Below, in pieces: positions 21,394-32,999 of a DNA stretch of 49,909 bases. A program made the position numbers and the translations under genes. Each line of letters starts with the position of its first letter. The stretch's first letter is position 1. The notes below the pieces were generated by a model that made no database searches, was not told the DNA's origin, and saw nothing but the letters and a program-made list of their open reading frames with translations. This stretch comes from Gnetum montanum (taxonomy: Eukaryota > Streptophyta > Gnetopsida > Gnetales > Gnetaceae), in contig MNCI01008363.1 of assembly GCA_015680685.1 (NCBI GenBank), forward strand, positions 97,300 through 147,208. The letters are read 5' to 3'.

Positions 21394-21406
21394 AGTCATG
21401 GGGGTA
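21394..21406 (+). other. Polypurine-tract candidate of element B
   Basis: AGTCATGGGGGTA abuts the 3' LTR start at 21407. The G-run is the likely primer for plus-strand DNA synthesis. Exact AGTCATGGGGG copies also occur at 19328-19338 and 20845-20855. Confidence 0.6.
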
Positions 21407-22216
21407 TGATGGGATGCGATATCACATCCCCTGCGATATCGCGTACACGATATCCCATCATCCCCCACGATATCACGGTCCACCACCAAATCTATAAATA
21501 AGAGGTAGCTCTCCCTTGTTTCTCATTCTAGGCCTAGACCGTAGTGAAACTCTGGCAGTTTTACCTCTCCAGAGATAGAATAATTTCCATGTGCCCACAG
21601 TAGGAGCTCCAAAGTGAATGAATCTTTATTCAAGCAAATATTGTACCTAAACACAAGTTTGTGTACAGAAATAAAGATGAACTATTGGATAAACCTTGCA
21701 GTGCATGGACTAGGCTAAATAGGACTTTATTTATTATTTTTTATTATTCATCAATTAAATTCTTTATTAGTTAATTAAATCTCTCTCAACCCTTCTCCCA
21801 TAGTTAAGTGCATTCAGTACGACCACTTCGAGCACGTGCGTTACGCTTGGTAATCCCAGCAACGACTAGCATTTGGTAATCAAGGTTGCATTGGTTCATG
21901 GTGTGAACGGTAAGTGGGAACGGATGTTGATGCTAGGTTAATTAAGGCTTAGTTAGTTAGTTAAAGTTAGTTAATTAGTCTCTTCACCTTTTACCTCATT
22001 AGCATAGGAGATAAAACATAAAAACTATAAAAATCACATACCTCAGACTTACTTAACCATACAACCGTGAAAAATACAAGTCTGGGAAGACAACGAATGA
22101 TTAACCTTAAGTGTTCCATAAGGTGTGTAGGCATTTAGTCTGCAGAGTTCGACCAGATTGCACATGTAATGCTCGTATTCGTATGGTTGAGTGTAGGGGT
22201 ACCTCGCCACTCATCA
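21407..22216 (+). repeat. 3' LTR of element B
   Basis: Begins TGATGGGATG, ends CACTCATCA, with TATA box 21493-21500 and G-box 21833-21838. Roughly 30 bases longer than the 5' LTR because of extra GATATC-containing palindromic sequence at its start (21411-21480). Confidence 0.93.
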
Positions 22217-22221
22217 TAGTT
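22217..22221. repeat. Target-site duplication TAGTT (right)
   Basis: Identical to 15087-15091 on the other side of the element. Confidence 0.92.
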
Positions 22222-22949
22222 TAATTAAAACTTTATAACTTAGTATTGCTTATTGGAATTGAGCTAGTGACTTAGAACTTTCAACAGGCTAACATCTCAT
22301 TGTTATATACTACTTAGTTATGTATTAGCTACATGGTAAAAATGATATCCAAAACTTTAGCATATTTGTACAAACAAGTGTAGAGAACCATAACTTCCTC
22401 TTGGTATTACTTTGAAGTCATGGTTAGAAGTGTCAAACATAATAGACTTCAAAGTACAGCTTAGAGGAAGCTACCATTCTTTACACTTATTTAAAAGTGT
22501 TCTGTGTTTGACATATTCTTAGCCTAATAGCTAATTGATAGTTGGTAGCAATGATGTGCAAATTATATAGAAACATCATATTTTAAAAAACATTATACAT
22601 TATTATTATTTTATTCATAATATTATTTTTTAAATAGAAGATGAAGAACATATTTTTTTTCCCATCTTTGGCTTACATTCAAATGGATTATACTATTAAT
22701 TGTAATATATTGATTGCTTTCTTTCAAATTGATCCTATCTTCTTGGAGCATTACATCAATGATGTTTTTAACTTTCTTCAAAAATATGTTGAAGCTTTGT
22801 AATTTTCCAACAAATCCTTTGTGATTTTCTAGATGTAATAAAAATTTCTAGTTTCTAGTTTCCACCTTGCATATTATTTAGTATAAGATTAGCATGCAAC
22901 GAACATTTTTATTATGTATTAAGTGGTATGGACTCACTAATGGCCATTG
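22222..22949. other. Spacer with foldback, no gene
   Basis: AT-rich, no coding signal. The first part (ACTTTATAACTTAGTATTGC at about 22230) resembles sequence at 14330-14390, left of element B, so it belongs to a dispersed or locally repeated sequence. Contains the inverted repeat at 22372-22492. Confidence 0.6.
22372..22492. repeat. Foldback: 48-bp arms, 25-nt loop
   Basis: Arm 22372-22419 and arm 22445-22492 are complementary without gaps at about three quarters of positions, including a perfect 12-bp TACTTTGAAGTC next to the loop and CTTCCTCT further out. Either strand's RNA could form a precursor-like hairpin. No terminal duplication was seen, so a MITE is not established. Confidence 0.75.
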
Positions 22950-23345
22950 ATAAGCAATGATGTAGTCCCTACACCCAACCATATAAATCACAAGCATTCA
23001 TGAGTGACCTAATCATATTTTGTGAACTAGACTAGCTGAGTATTTAGATTATTAACTATGATCATAAGTCACTATCTTTCTAATTACACTTGTGGTGATA
23101 GTTAACTTATATGGTTAAGTATAATTGAGGCATATGATTGATATTGATGAATCATGATTAAAATATTATTTAGATATGTACAATTCCTAATTAATCTAAC
23201 AAATAAGAAAAATAACGTTTATTCTATCCTAAGGCAATGAGTGTCCATTCTCATTTGTCATACAATTCCTAAATGCAAATATTTACTACTAGGATTACCA
23301 AATGTAGTGCCAGTGGGCTAACCAAGTGTTAACATTATTGAACTC
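22950..23345 (-). repeat. Decayed LTR relic of the copy A/B family
   Basis: On the plus strand CAATGATGTAGTCCCTACAC, CCAACCATATAAATC, CATGAGTGACCTAATC and later GGATTACCAAATG...CCAAGTGTTAAC align in order with the reverse complement of the LTRs at 1854-2124 and 21407-22216. Much more diverged than copies A or B. No internal sequence of that family is attached. Confidence 0.7.
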
Positions 23346-23498
23346 CAAAGTAATCAAGAAAACATATTGATAGAGGTCTCACCAATTTTGGACCAAGGGA
23401 TATATCATTCAAATCCCAATGTGATTTGGTCTTAAGCTTCAAAGATGATGTTGAATGTATTGCCAATAACACTTGTGTATGTCATTGCATGCAAGAAA

Positions 23499-24620
23499 TG
23501 TAAAAGATATTATAATACATATAATACACTTCAAACCCATGTTGCCATGTTGGGAAAGATAAAGAGAATATTTATGATTTTTTATATTTTATAATTTTTA
23601 TGGATTTTATAATAATAAAGAATAAAACAATAATAAACACACATGCATTGCAATCTCTCTTGGGGACAACTGCAACACCACATATGAAATGCAAATAAAC
23701 TAGCTCTTAGACATAACCTCAATGGCCCAACACCATGTCATATAGTTATGACCTCATTGGATAAGGATGAATTATTGCGACTTATGAAATGAGAATTAAA
23801 TAAATATTATTATGATTTTAATGTTTTATAATGATTTTGGTATTTTGATGTTTAAGACATCAATAGTGAAATAAGGGAAAACCATAACTTGTATTCACTA
23901 TGCAAGCACTGGACTTTGCATTGACCAAACAAATTCTAGGCTACAATAGCATGATAGCACTCTAACAGGATCTAACTGCACTTGTGAAGTGATGACTTAA
24001 AACACACATAAAATAGGAAAGGAAATCAACTTACCCAAGGGAGGAAGAGCTCTTCACACAACTGAAAGGCAAAAGTCCAAGGATATGTCTAAGTATTAAC
24101 TAGTTATATGGAAGAATTCACCACAAGTATTTATAGTCTTCATGTAGGAATGGAGAGGGTTCATGAGTGCCTTAGTTTCAATGAAGGCTTGTTAACATAG
24201 CCCAACCAGGCTTGCAAAGGGGATGGATCAATGCCCTTGCACTTATGTAGAGGATGCGCTGACACAAGGTAGTTAGTGCATCCTTCCCCCTCTCCATCGT
24301 CTCCTCCTTCCCCATCCCCCCACCACACCCCCCACCCCTCCCACCCTAAGAATCACACTTTACCTTTTGGATTTAAGTATAAGTCAAAACCCAAGGGATA
24401 TTCCTAAAGGATCATAGAACATTTGAATAAAGCTAGACTCACCTTATGGAGCTTGAAATAATGCATGTAACATCAGAGTGTGACCCAAGGGACAAGGATA
24501 TATCTCAAAAAGCCAACCACCTCTACTAAACACACTAAACTATAAACACAAAGTGTACAAAATACTTCCCAAATTCAAGCCTTACAATTAACATACAAAT
24601 TATCGTTGGATGCTTCATCA
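23499..24620 (-). repeat. 3' LTR of element E
   Basis: Aligns along its length with 35005-36183: CTTCAAACCCATGTTGCCA, ATGGCCCAACACCATGT, AAGGAAATCAACTTACC, CTAAGTATTAACTAGTTAT, and the C-rich tract. TATA box on the element strand at 24135-24128. Confidence 0.88.
24302..24347 (-). promoter_or_regulatory. G-quadruplex-prone tract in LTR U3 (3' LTR)
   Basis: On the element strand six runs of three to six G are separated by one to six bases (plus-strand C runs at 24310-24313, 24316-24321, 24328-24333, 24335-24338, 24340-24342, 24344-24346). It lies about 170 bases upstream of the LTR TATA box. The 5' LTR has the counterpart at 35834-35903. Confidence 0.65.
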
Positions 24621-26590
24621 TTCCCTGACAACTGGATAAAGCTAGTCTCATAGCTTTAACATTCAAAACATAATAACTAGAAACAGACACATGACAAGGT
24701 CAATGCAAAGAAATATAATTTTATAAATACTTTGACATAAGATACATTACATAATTATCACTTTAAAAAGAAAAAGGCCAAGGAATTATGACTAGTAAGA
24801 AGAGTCCCCTTGTGTGCCTACAAAACTAAAGATACCTCAAGTATGATGAATGATCTTCAACATATCTTTTGATTTATATTTAGCCATCAATTATTGCATA
24901 TGTCCCATACTTGCAACTCTGTAATGTGATCCCTTCACCTTTGAATCTTTCTTTAAAGAAGGCTTTTAGGTTATGAATCAACTAATTGTTCTCTAAATGG
25001 AAATAAATGATGTTATCTCCATGGGCTAAAGAGTGCACCTACCAAAACATGTTGGACTGTAACAATGCCTAAAATCATATGATAATCCTTCAACATTATA
25101 TCATCATTGAAAAACTTATACATGAAAACAATGCTAAGCATAATTCCCAAAGGAAACATGAAGAATAAACTCACAATCCAATACTGAACACATACATAGG
25201 TATGAAAAATAGGATAGGATCAAAAAGACACATATCCATCAATGTCTCTCCCCATGACTGGGTTATGAGACATCAACCTTGAAAAACATTAACTAAAGAT
25301 GTGCATTGAAGAACATTAACACAAAAATTACAAATGTAAATATGAAAAAACAATAAACTAAAAAGGATCTAAAAATTATAACATCAACACCCAAGTAGAT
25401 TGAGATAGTTAAATATGCAAGTAGAAGAAAAAGTGAAAGAAAATAGTCCTAGTTAAATCACTAGGCTCTTTGAGTTACAACCATATACACAAAAGATCAA
25501 TCGAGTGTCGAATGTCATGCAACCACCACCATCCCAAGAGTTAAGCTTGAGCTCACTCACTTTCAATGCCATGTTACCAAGGATTCACAAGTTGGTCCTC
25601 CCCATAGTGGGCTTCTATCATTCTTGTTCTTGTGAAGCCTATTGATGAGACACCCATGGATTTCCATCAACTAATGATACATTAGCATCAAACAGAAATT
25701 TGTCCCCTTAAATAGCCAATCTTATCATTTTCTTTCCTATAACATATAATAATGAACAATAAGTAAAATGGAAGGAATGGAAAATGTATATTAATAAGAG
25801 AGAGAATGAAAGTACAACATCATCAAATTCCCAACTAACCATTCAATTATCTCATGAAGCATGTGATCACAGCCTACATGCCACAAGAGGTCCACTACTA
25901 CATCCCTTCAGTGTTACTCATCAACTCAATAATGATAGATCTTCATGTCCCCCTTGTAAGTGCAAAGTCATACCTACCTCCGCTAGTATCATCTAGTCTT
26001 AATTATTTCACAAAATAATCATTGGTAAAATTGAACCAAGGAACCACATCAAAAAACATTTAGAAGTCATGATTTTGGTTTCGTTTTCCTCCATCCATGC
26101 ATGTATGCTTGACAAGCTTTTTGAATTTTGTTCTACCAAAACCCTCCCATTGATCCCTCTACTATGTTAACCAATCCCAATTCTAATAGAAATTACAATA
26201 GCATGACTAAGATATGATAAACATGACCATGGTTAGGATCAAAAATTAGGGGTGTTGATCCCTAGAAGAAGATAGATTTAGGAATTGGATGCAAGCAGCA
26301 ATTGGAATTACCAAATTTCACTAAGGAAGAAACTTCTAGGCCTTCATGGCTATTAGTATGAATGAAGTAAGAGATTATCTTGAATAATTATATTGAAATT
26401 CAAGTGATTCAGACAATGGGTTGAACATAAAAGAGGATCACATGAATATTGATTTAACTACTTGCTTTGGTTTAGATCAAGCAATCATAAAATTGGTTTG
26501 TGATGTTAAAAATATCAATTTGTGGGGACCAATAACTTGGATTTACATTTCTCTTTCCACCATATCTTCTTTTCATTATTAGTATTATAT
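24621..26590 (-). other. Element E 3' interior, unassigned
   Basis: Between the LINE relic and the 3' LTR. Many stops in all frames; no envelope-like or other protein recognised. The only long frame (25784-25996, plus) is composition-driven. CAGGGAA just before the LTR (minus strand at 24627-24621) could be the polypurine tract. Confidence 0.5.
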
Positions 26591-28650
26591 TTTTTTGGAG
26601 AAAATGTGAGGATTTATTAAAAGCAAAATATGTACAAAGCAACCTGGAAGGGCATGCAACAATTAGAAAAAAGTAATAATTTGGTAGTTTATGAAACCTA
26701 AGAAACCAGCCCCATCCAAAAACCCTAGGGATCCAAAAAGATCAGTGTCGAAGAACAAAGGCAACAACCTTTCTCGCAAGATTCAAGTGCCCAACCAGAA
26801 AATCCAAAAACATCCCAAAAACCCATGCTAAAATACTCCAATCATCCCCCAAACCTCTTATCACCAAGACCCTTTTTAAGAGGCTTTTGCATGCACAATN
26901 NNNNNNNNNNNNNNNNNNNNNNNNNNNNNNNNNNNNNNNNNNNNNNNNNNNNNNNNNNNNNNNNNNNNNNNNNNNNNNNNNNNNNNNNNNNNNNNNNNNN
27001 NNNNNNNNNNNNNNNNNNNNNNNNNNNNNNNNNNNNNNNNNNNNNNNNNNNNNNNNNNNNNNNCCCCCCCCCCCCCCCCCCAAACCACCAACATCCAACT
27101 ACCAAGAGGACCGGGGCTTAACGCTTAACCTCCACCTATCACAATTGATACCACACTTCCCTTAATGGATGAACCCAGAGATCCCAAAGAATTAGTCAAT
27201 TTTGGAAACCTCAATAACCTCAATGATCCTTGTGACCTCAGTGACCCTGGTAGGGTCTTAAGCTACTCCACAACCAAGGATAGATCCTTAGTCGTGTTGT
27301 CCTTCTATGCCTTCACTAGGCATTGATCTCTTCACGTCCATGTGCTTCCTTCCAACAACCCCCTATGGCTTCGGCCCCCCACTCATCCCGCTAAGGGGAC
27401 CAGCATCTTGAGCCTATTGTCCAAGTTCCTGGTTCCCTTAATCTACAAGCCCCATAGGCCCCATCCCTTGAACCAATCCTCTAAAGCCCTGTGCCCCCAC
27501 CCCTTTGGGATCAACTCCCTAAGTTGGCCTATGAGGAAGCCTTCCCTTCTAGGCTATGATTGTCCAAGTCTCCCCTACTTTTTTGGGGCCACACATTTTC
27601 TAACAGACCTGATAGTCTATATTCTACAGTTTGATGTCCCACCTTAGAACAAGTTCCATAACCCCTTGTGGGCTCAACCACCTTCTGAACCGTGAGCATG
27701 TTTTCATATTTGATAAGCACCTTCTCCTCCCCCGAAGGAAGGTCAATGATGACTTCTGTAATCAAATCCCCTAGTGACAATGATCCCCATATGCAAAACT
27801 TGGAAAAACTCATCTAGTCCAAAGAGCCATTAGCTTCATCAAAGTAATGGAATACCCAAAGAAACTAATGATAGTTTGAAGAAAATTTGTTGTCCATATT
27901 TTTCATGGAATCTTAGATGCCCAAATCCAAACAAGTACCTACAAAAATAGGTTCGGATCACAATGGGAACCTAGCCTCCAATGTATCAAAGTTAGGCCCA
28001 GCACCCCAAAGAACCATAGATCCCCCAGTAAAATCCACTCCTTGTCAGACACTAACTAAAAAGTAAAGAGAAATAAACTTCCAAGAAGGCTATGAACCTT
28101 GACGAAGTAAGAACCCCAAAGCTTGACAAGCCACTTTTTAACCACATCTAAACTAGGGGTTGCCCCTATAGAAACAAACTTACCAATGAGACTCCATTCA
28201 ACCATCCATAAACCCTCGTCAAGTAGCACCTTCATATGGATCCATAGTGATCCATCCATTTGTGCTCATCTAGAAACCTTGCTACACATCTATCTTTTAA
28301 GTCTACATGAGATCCATCATCCACCTCCCCAATCACCCATCCTGATGACTCATCTGATCCTCTACCCTCATCACTTGCAACACCACCACCATCTATAGGA
28401 GCCCCACCCAAGCTATCCTTGCTATTTTTCCTTGCACTAATCATGTCACCTGTGCCATCATGCTTGACCATGTCAAAACCATTTACCCTGTCTCCCATGC
28501 TTCCACCCATTCAAGGTTTTCTAGCTCATTATTATCATTATATTACTATTTCTTTCTTTCCTTTTTCATCTTTCCTTTTCTCTTCTTTCTCTCTTTTTTT
28601 ATTTCAATCATTTTTTTCATCTTTTTTATTTTCTTTTTAGTGAGAAAATA
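26591..28650 (-). mobile_element. LINE ORF1-like relic (DUF4283 and zinc knuckle)
   Basis: Minus-strand protein traces in the order of plant L1 ORF1. About 28200-28060 gives WSLIGKFVSIGATPSLDVVK followed by KWLVKLWGSYFVKVH, resembling DUF4283. At 27770-27590 comes VIIDLPSGEEKVLIKYEN and then CSKVGHQTVEYR, a damaged CCHC knuckle in the expected place (second Cys is Val, last Cys is Tyr). An acidic, Gly/Ser-rich N-terminal part (28510-28232) precedes. A purine-rich leader lies at 28640-28520 on this strand. No ORF2 is present. It interrupts element E, so it may be a nested 5' fragment. Ends are uncertain; the gap lies inside. Confidence 0.6.
26900..27063. other. Assembly gap (164 N) beside an 18-C run
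   Basis: The gap is followed directly by 18 consecutive C (27064-27081). Sequencing through this homopolymer probably failed. Open frames crossing it have no meaning. Confidence 0.97.
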
Positions 28651-29600
28651 ATTTTTGATTATTCATGAGAATTATGGAATTAATTGGAATGCTAGATCAC
28701 TACTTGGAGTCTTTGACTTGCATGACATAAGAATTGATCCTCCACCACATGACATGCATAGGTTTGTAATATCATAAACCTCTTCTAACCAATATGGCTA
28801 GGCAAGGTAATACATACACCTTGGTCCAATCACACTAATTAAACCCATTCAATAGTCATGAGGATCCTTAATGACACCATTTTCTTAACAATGACCAAGC
28901 ACTCTTCTAGGATTTCAAAGCTTTCACCCTAAGATGTGGATCCATTACTTTCCCATAATTCCAGTAGCGTAATGTGAGTCCTAACTTTCCACTAAATATA
29001 AGCCTAGTTTACCAATGATGGATAGAAGAAAATGGATGCATAAAGTTTTCTGTATAAATGCCCTATTAACCAAGGCTCTACTTTGGACCCTTTTGCCACT
29101 CCTACATCATCATCATATCTATAAGTCATCCATCCATCATTGGTTTGTTGTGTGAGCATTCATAAAGCATATTAATTAATTTTTCCACACATATAAACAC
29201 ACTTAAAAGGAAGAAAATATCATAATTTTTTTATCTTTAATCTCAAAAATATGAAAAGTACAAACTAACATACTAACTTTATTAACACACACAAGTAAAA
29301 TAGCAAAAAGAAAAGAAAATGTGTCATGGAATGAAGGATTCTCCCTTATGACTAGTCCATGTCTATCACTTAATAAAGATCTAAGTGAAAAACTCAAGAT
29401 TGATTAGGTCATTCTTAGAGGAAAAAGATACTCTCTGTAGCACTTCAAGTGTTATCCATTAACTAAAAAAATTTTACCTAGCTCCTCAAGATGGTAGATG
29501 TATGTTGTGCTAGACTAGTGATGGTATGGATGATGTATGATCCTTCACATTAAAATTTAAATTTACCCAAATGAGCTAAGTCTAGAAAATTAAACTAGAG
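28651..29600 (-). other. Element E interior between integrase and LINE relic
   Basis: No recognisable coding trace. AT-rich with a minus-strand chance frame at 29203-29397. Confidence 0.45.
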
Positions 29601-29699
29601 GACCTTTCACTAGGTTTAAAGTTGAACTCTCCTACATGAACACCATGATGAGCCTTAGTATAGAAATGTTCTAATTCATTAACAATCAAGATGAGTTTG

Positions 29700-30500
29700 T
29701 GATTCTCATTAAGAAAGTTAAGATTGATTAAATAATATCTTTTTCTATGCAAAATCTAAGATCACATCAAAATTTGCAACACATCCCAAGGTTCTTATTT
29801 CAAGATCAACAAGTAGATGTGGGACTTATTCATAGATCAACTTGAATGACATGTAGTCCATGGGTTTTTTCCACATCATTTCATAGGTTCAAAGAGTGTC
29901 ATTAAGCTTGTTAGCCTAATATTTTTTGTACCAACTAATTTTCTTCTTGAGTATTCTAACAATTTCATGGTTAGTAACTTCCACCTGGTCATTACCCTAT
30001 GGATAATAAGGGGAAGTTAACTTATGATCAACTCCACAAGATTCCAATAAATTCTTAAAAATCTTACTAGTAAAATGCATACTGTTATCAAAGATCAAGA
30101 TTGAATGAATGCTAAACTTACGGAGTACATTATTTCAAGAAAGTTTGCTGCAATAATAGATGAGTAGTTCTTAACATCAGTAGCATGTGTCCACTTCATG
30201 CATTAATCTACGCATATTATGATATATGCCTTGCCATTAGAGGTAAAAGAGATGGAGTTGAAAAAGTCAATCTCCCACATGTCAAAGGGCTCTAATGGTT
30301 AGATTCAATGCTATGGTCCCTTCATATAAGAGGAAAAGCCTCACTTACATTGGCACTTATCACATCAACGTATGAAGTATTGAGGAACATAGAATATGGT
30401 GGGCCAAAAATAGCCTACAAGTAGTGGATTTGTTGTCTCTCTTCTCAGCATAGTTCCTACCATACAAATCATGGTACAAGTGAGCTAAGACAATCACCTT
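29700..30500 (-). pseudogene. Integrase relic of element E
   Basis: Minus-strand fragments follow the gypsy integrase: ALDMWEIDFFNSISFTSNGK and AYIIICVD (first part of the DDE core), then near 30010-29930 pieces resembling the PYYPQ-NxQVE region in broken frames. Many stops and shifts. It sits directly after RNase H, as in Ty3/gypsy order. Confidence 0.6.
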
Positions 30501-30589
30501 GGCTTTCATCAAAAATACATCATCTTACTAGATTATTGGGACATCTCTTACAAAGATGCCCTTTGATAACCAAGTAAGACTTCATTGAT

Positions 30590-32000
30590 GTTGAAATTAT
30601 TGGATCTTGCATTTATTCCACCTAGGATGAAGCTTCTGGGCCATAAGGTAGTTAAGAATGTTCATGAACCATGAGTATTCATATCTACTCTTCAAGATGA
30701 AAATTAATTTACAAATGTGATTATTGGGAAAGTCATCAATAAGTACATATTTTCCCTTTTTGTTGATTAGTAACCATGATAAATGATCTACCACCATGTT
30801 CATATCCCCCCTTGTGATCCATCATATGAAGATCAGATTTATACAAGAAAACCAAGCATCATATCATACAAAGACTAACATCCAATTTGTTCATGAGAAA
30901 CCAAATGGATCTATTATCAATGTGTATGAAATTTTTGCACCACTAAACATAATGTAAGAAATTTTAAAGTGTAAAAATGATGGTTATCAATTCTTTTTCT
31001 GTGATTATGTAGTTTAGTTGAGGCCCCACAAAGCTTCTACTAGCATAGTGAATGTAGTAGAATCTCTTCTTCTCATCAAACTATATTAGGATAGCACCTA
31101 ATGCAAAATCAGCAACATCCATCATTATATGAAATGGTTGAGTTCAATTAAGACTTTGCAACATGGGAGTTTGTGTTAGCCTTTGCTTTACACATTGAAA
31201 GATATTTTTGCATTACTTGTTCTACAAGAATGGAACATCTTTTTTTATAAGCTCAAATAAGGATTTTGCAATCCTAACATAATCTTTAAAATCATGATAA
31301 TAACCCATGTGGTCCAAGAAATATTGCATCTTTTTAACCATCATGGTGATTTACGTCATGTTCTTCATGATGTAGATATTATTAGGATTAACTTCAACCC
31401 TCTTATTTGAAACTTTATGGCCAAAAATGATATCCTTGGTTACAATTAGATTGCTATTTTTAAAATTTAAATTTAAATTCACTTAGTAGCAATGAAAAAT
31501 AATAGTTTGAGCTATTCCAAGATTCTTGAAATGATTTTTCATACATGGAAAAATCATCCATGAACACTTCCACACTCTTGCTGATGTAATCCTTAAACAT
31601 GAGCATTACCAATTATTAAAACATGACTAGTGCATTGCATAATCCAAAGGCCATGTACTTGAAGGAAAAAATCCTCATGAATAGATGAAGGTAGTCTTGG
31701 CCTAATCCTCACATACAATATTGATTTGATTATAATAGGAGCATCCATCAAGGAAAATATAGTACTTTTGGACATATATGTTATTCAATACTTGGTCTAC
31801 AAAGGGAAATAGGAAATGGTCCTTAAAAGTGGCAACATTCATCAACCTGTAGTTGATAAAAGCTTTCCATTCATTTCCCTTCTTAAGTGTGACTAAATTC
31901 AAACTAATCCACTCACTGTCAGAGATGGAAGTAATGAAACCAACCTACAGGAGATAGACAATTTTACTTTTTATCGCATCCCATATATTTAGATAAAGTC
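30590..32000 (-). pseudogene. Reverse transcriptase and RNase H relic of element E
   Basis: RT: 31902-31702 reads KGNEWKAFINYRLMNVATFK then DHFLFPFVDQVLN and YYIFLDGCSYYNQI, matching the conserved gypsy pattern (xWRxCxDYRxLN, KDxFPLPxxDQ, FLDGYSGYNQI). The YxDD-like box is near 31560 in a shifted frame (family DDF reads as WMIFPCMKN). IFGHKVSNKRVEVNPN lies near 31400. RNase H: FHIMMDVADFALGAIL, YASRSFVGPQLNYIITEKE near 31130-30980 and NMVVDHLSWL at 30800. Broken by stops and frame shifts; inactive. Confidence 0.8.
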
Positions 32001-32494
32001 TACATTGTACTATCTATAGAGATCTAACACTTGGATCTATGTAAATGTAGTCCTAATAGATTGAAGAGTCAATTCCCATGAGTTCCTCATGCAACCAATT
32101 AAATGCTTTTTCCATTTTTCAACTACCTTTTTTAATTCAACCTTTTGGACGGCCATCAAAAAGAAATTAATGATGATGGGGTAACCATCTATGAGAAAGA
32201 AGTACTCCAAGCCTTCAGGAAGTGGTTTTAGTTCAAGTAGTGGTGTAGAAATATCCTAGGTTAAATCAAGAGTGCCACAGAATATAGGATCGTATTACAC
32301 TACTACAACTTCCTTCATTGTTTTCTCAACTTCTAAATTGGATGATTTAGCATTACTTAAGGAAAGAGGATCAATTGGTCTCTTAAAGACCTAATATGTG
32401 GCTTCATGAACCAAATGTTCTTCAAGGTAGTTTATGTATTTTATGGAACAAAGACATTCTTGACATATCAATTGTAACCATGCTTGCCACAAGA

Positions 32495-32719
32495 CTAGAA
32501 AGAATTGCATGAGATCCACTTGTAATGTGTCTTTCTTGTTGCATATTTTGTATCAATTTCAAGGTGGAGGCCTTGGAAAAATAACTTGGCATCAATGATG
32601 ATTAGCCAACCTCTTCCCATGAGCAACAGAAACTTGTCTTCCACCTTATTCTTTGGTTTAATCACCAAGAAATTAACTAGGTACAACCATATTGCAAAAT
32701 TGATCATAACATCATTCAT
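32495..32719 (-). pseudogene. Retropepsin relic of element E
   Basis: A 74-codon open piece, LYLVNFLVIKPKNKVEDKF then LLLMGRGWLIIIDAK and LHLEIDTKYA, aligns with the flap half of the protease of element B (YLTDFLVIEVNTNKGDFPII, MGRVWLSTINA, LSLEIS). The catalytic segment upstream is not readable. Confidence 0.65.
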
Positions 32720-32999
32720 CTATCCCACGAGGCATGTGTACAACTAGCCCACCAACTCCAACCTGATGTTAATACTCTTGAGAGAGGAAAGCTTTTAATA
32801 TATCTACTATTGTAATGAAATAATATTTACTTTTGAATTATAGTTACAAAGATATAGGCAATTACCTTTCTCACTAATTTAAATCTTCAACATGGAATTG
32901 CTAAGATCTATCTTCTTTTCAAGAAAATAGCCTTCTTTCACCACCACATGGCCATCTTGCACATTCAAGGAATGGTATAGGGGCATCTTAGATTTGAAC

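Larger units (their letters stand above)
15092..22216 (+). mobile_element. Copy B: complete non-autonomous LTR retrotransposon (gag-pro)
   Basis: A 7.1-kb element bounded by LTRs 15092-15870 and 21407-22216, with TG...CA ends, a tRNA-Asp-like primer site, a purine-tract candidate and perfect 5-bp target duplications. Inside are gag and an aspartic protease (16017-19165), then 2.2 kb with no trace of RT, RNase H or integrase. The protease and gag are of the Ty3/gypsy type, and the primer site suggests the Athila/Tat group. It must have moved using another element's enzymes. The two LTRs differ by scattered, mostly C/T and G/A, changes plus a terminal indel, so it is not a very recent insertion. 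Confidence 0.93.

Noticed and set aside
26742-27165. Several open frames with long unknown stretches on both strands
   Set aside because: They cross the 164-N gap and the 18-C run, so the frames are artefacts.
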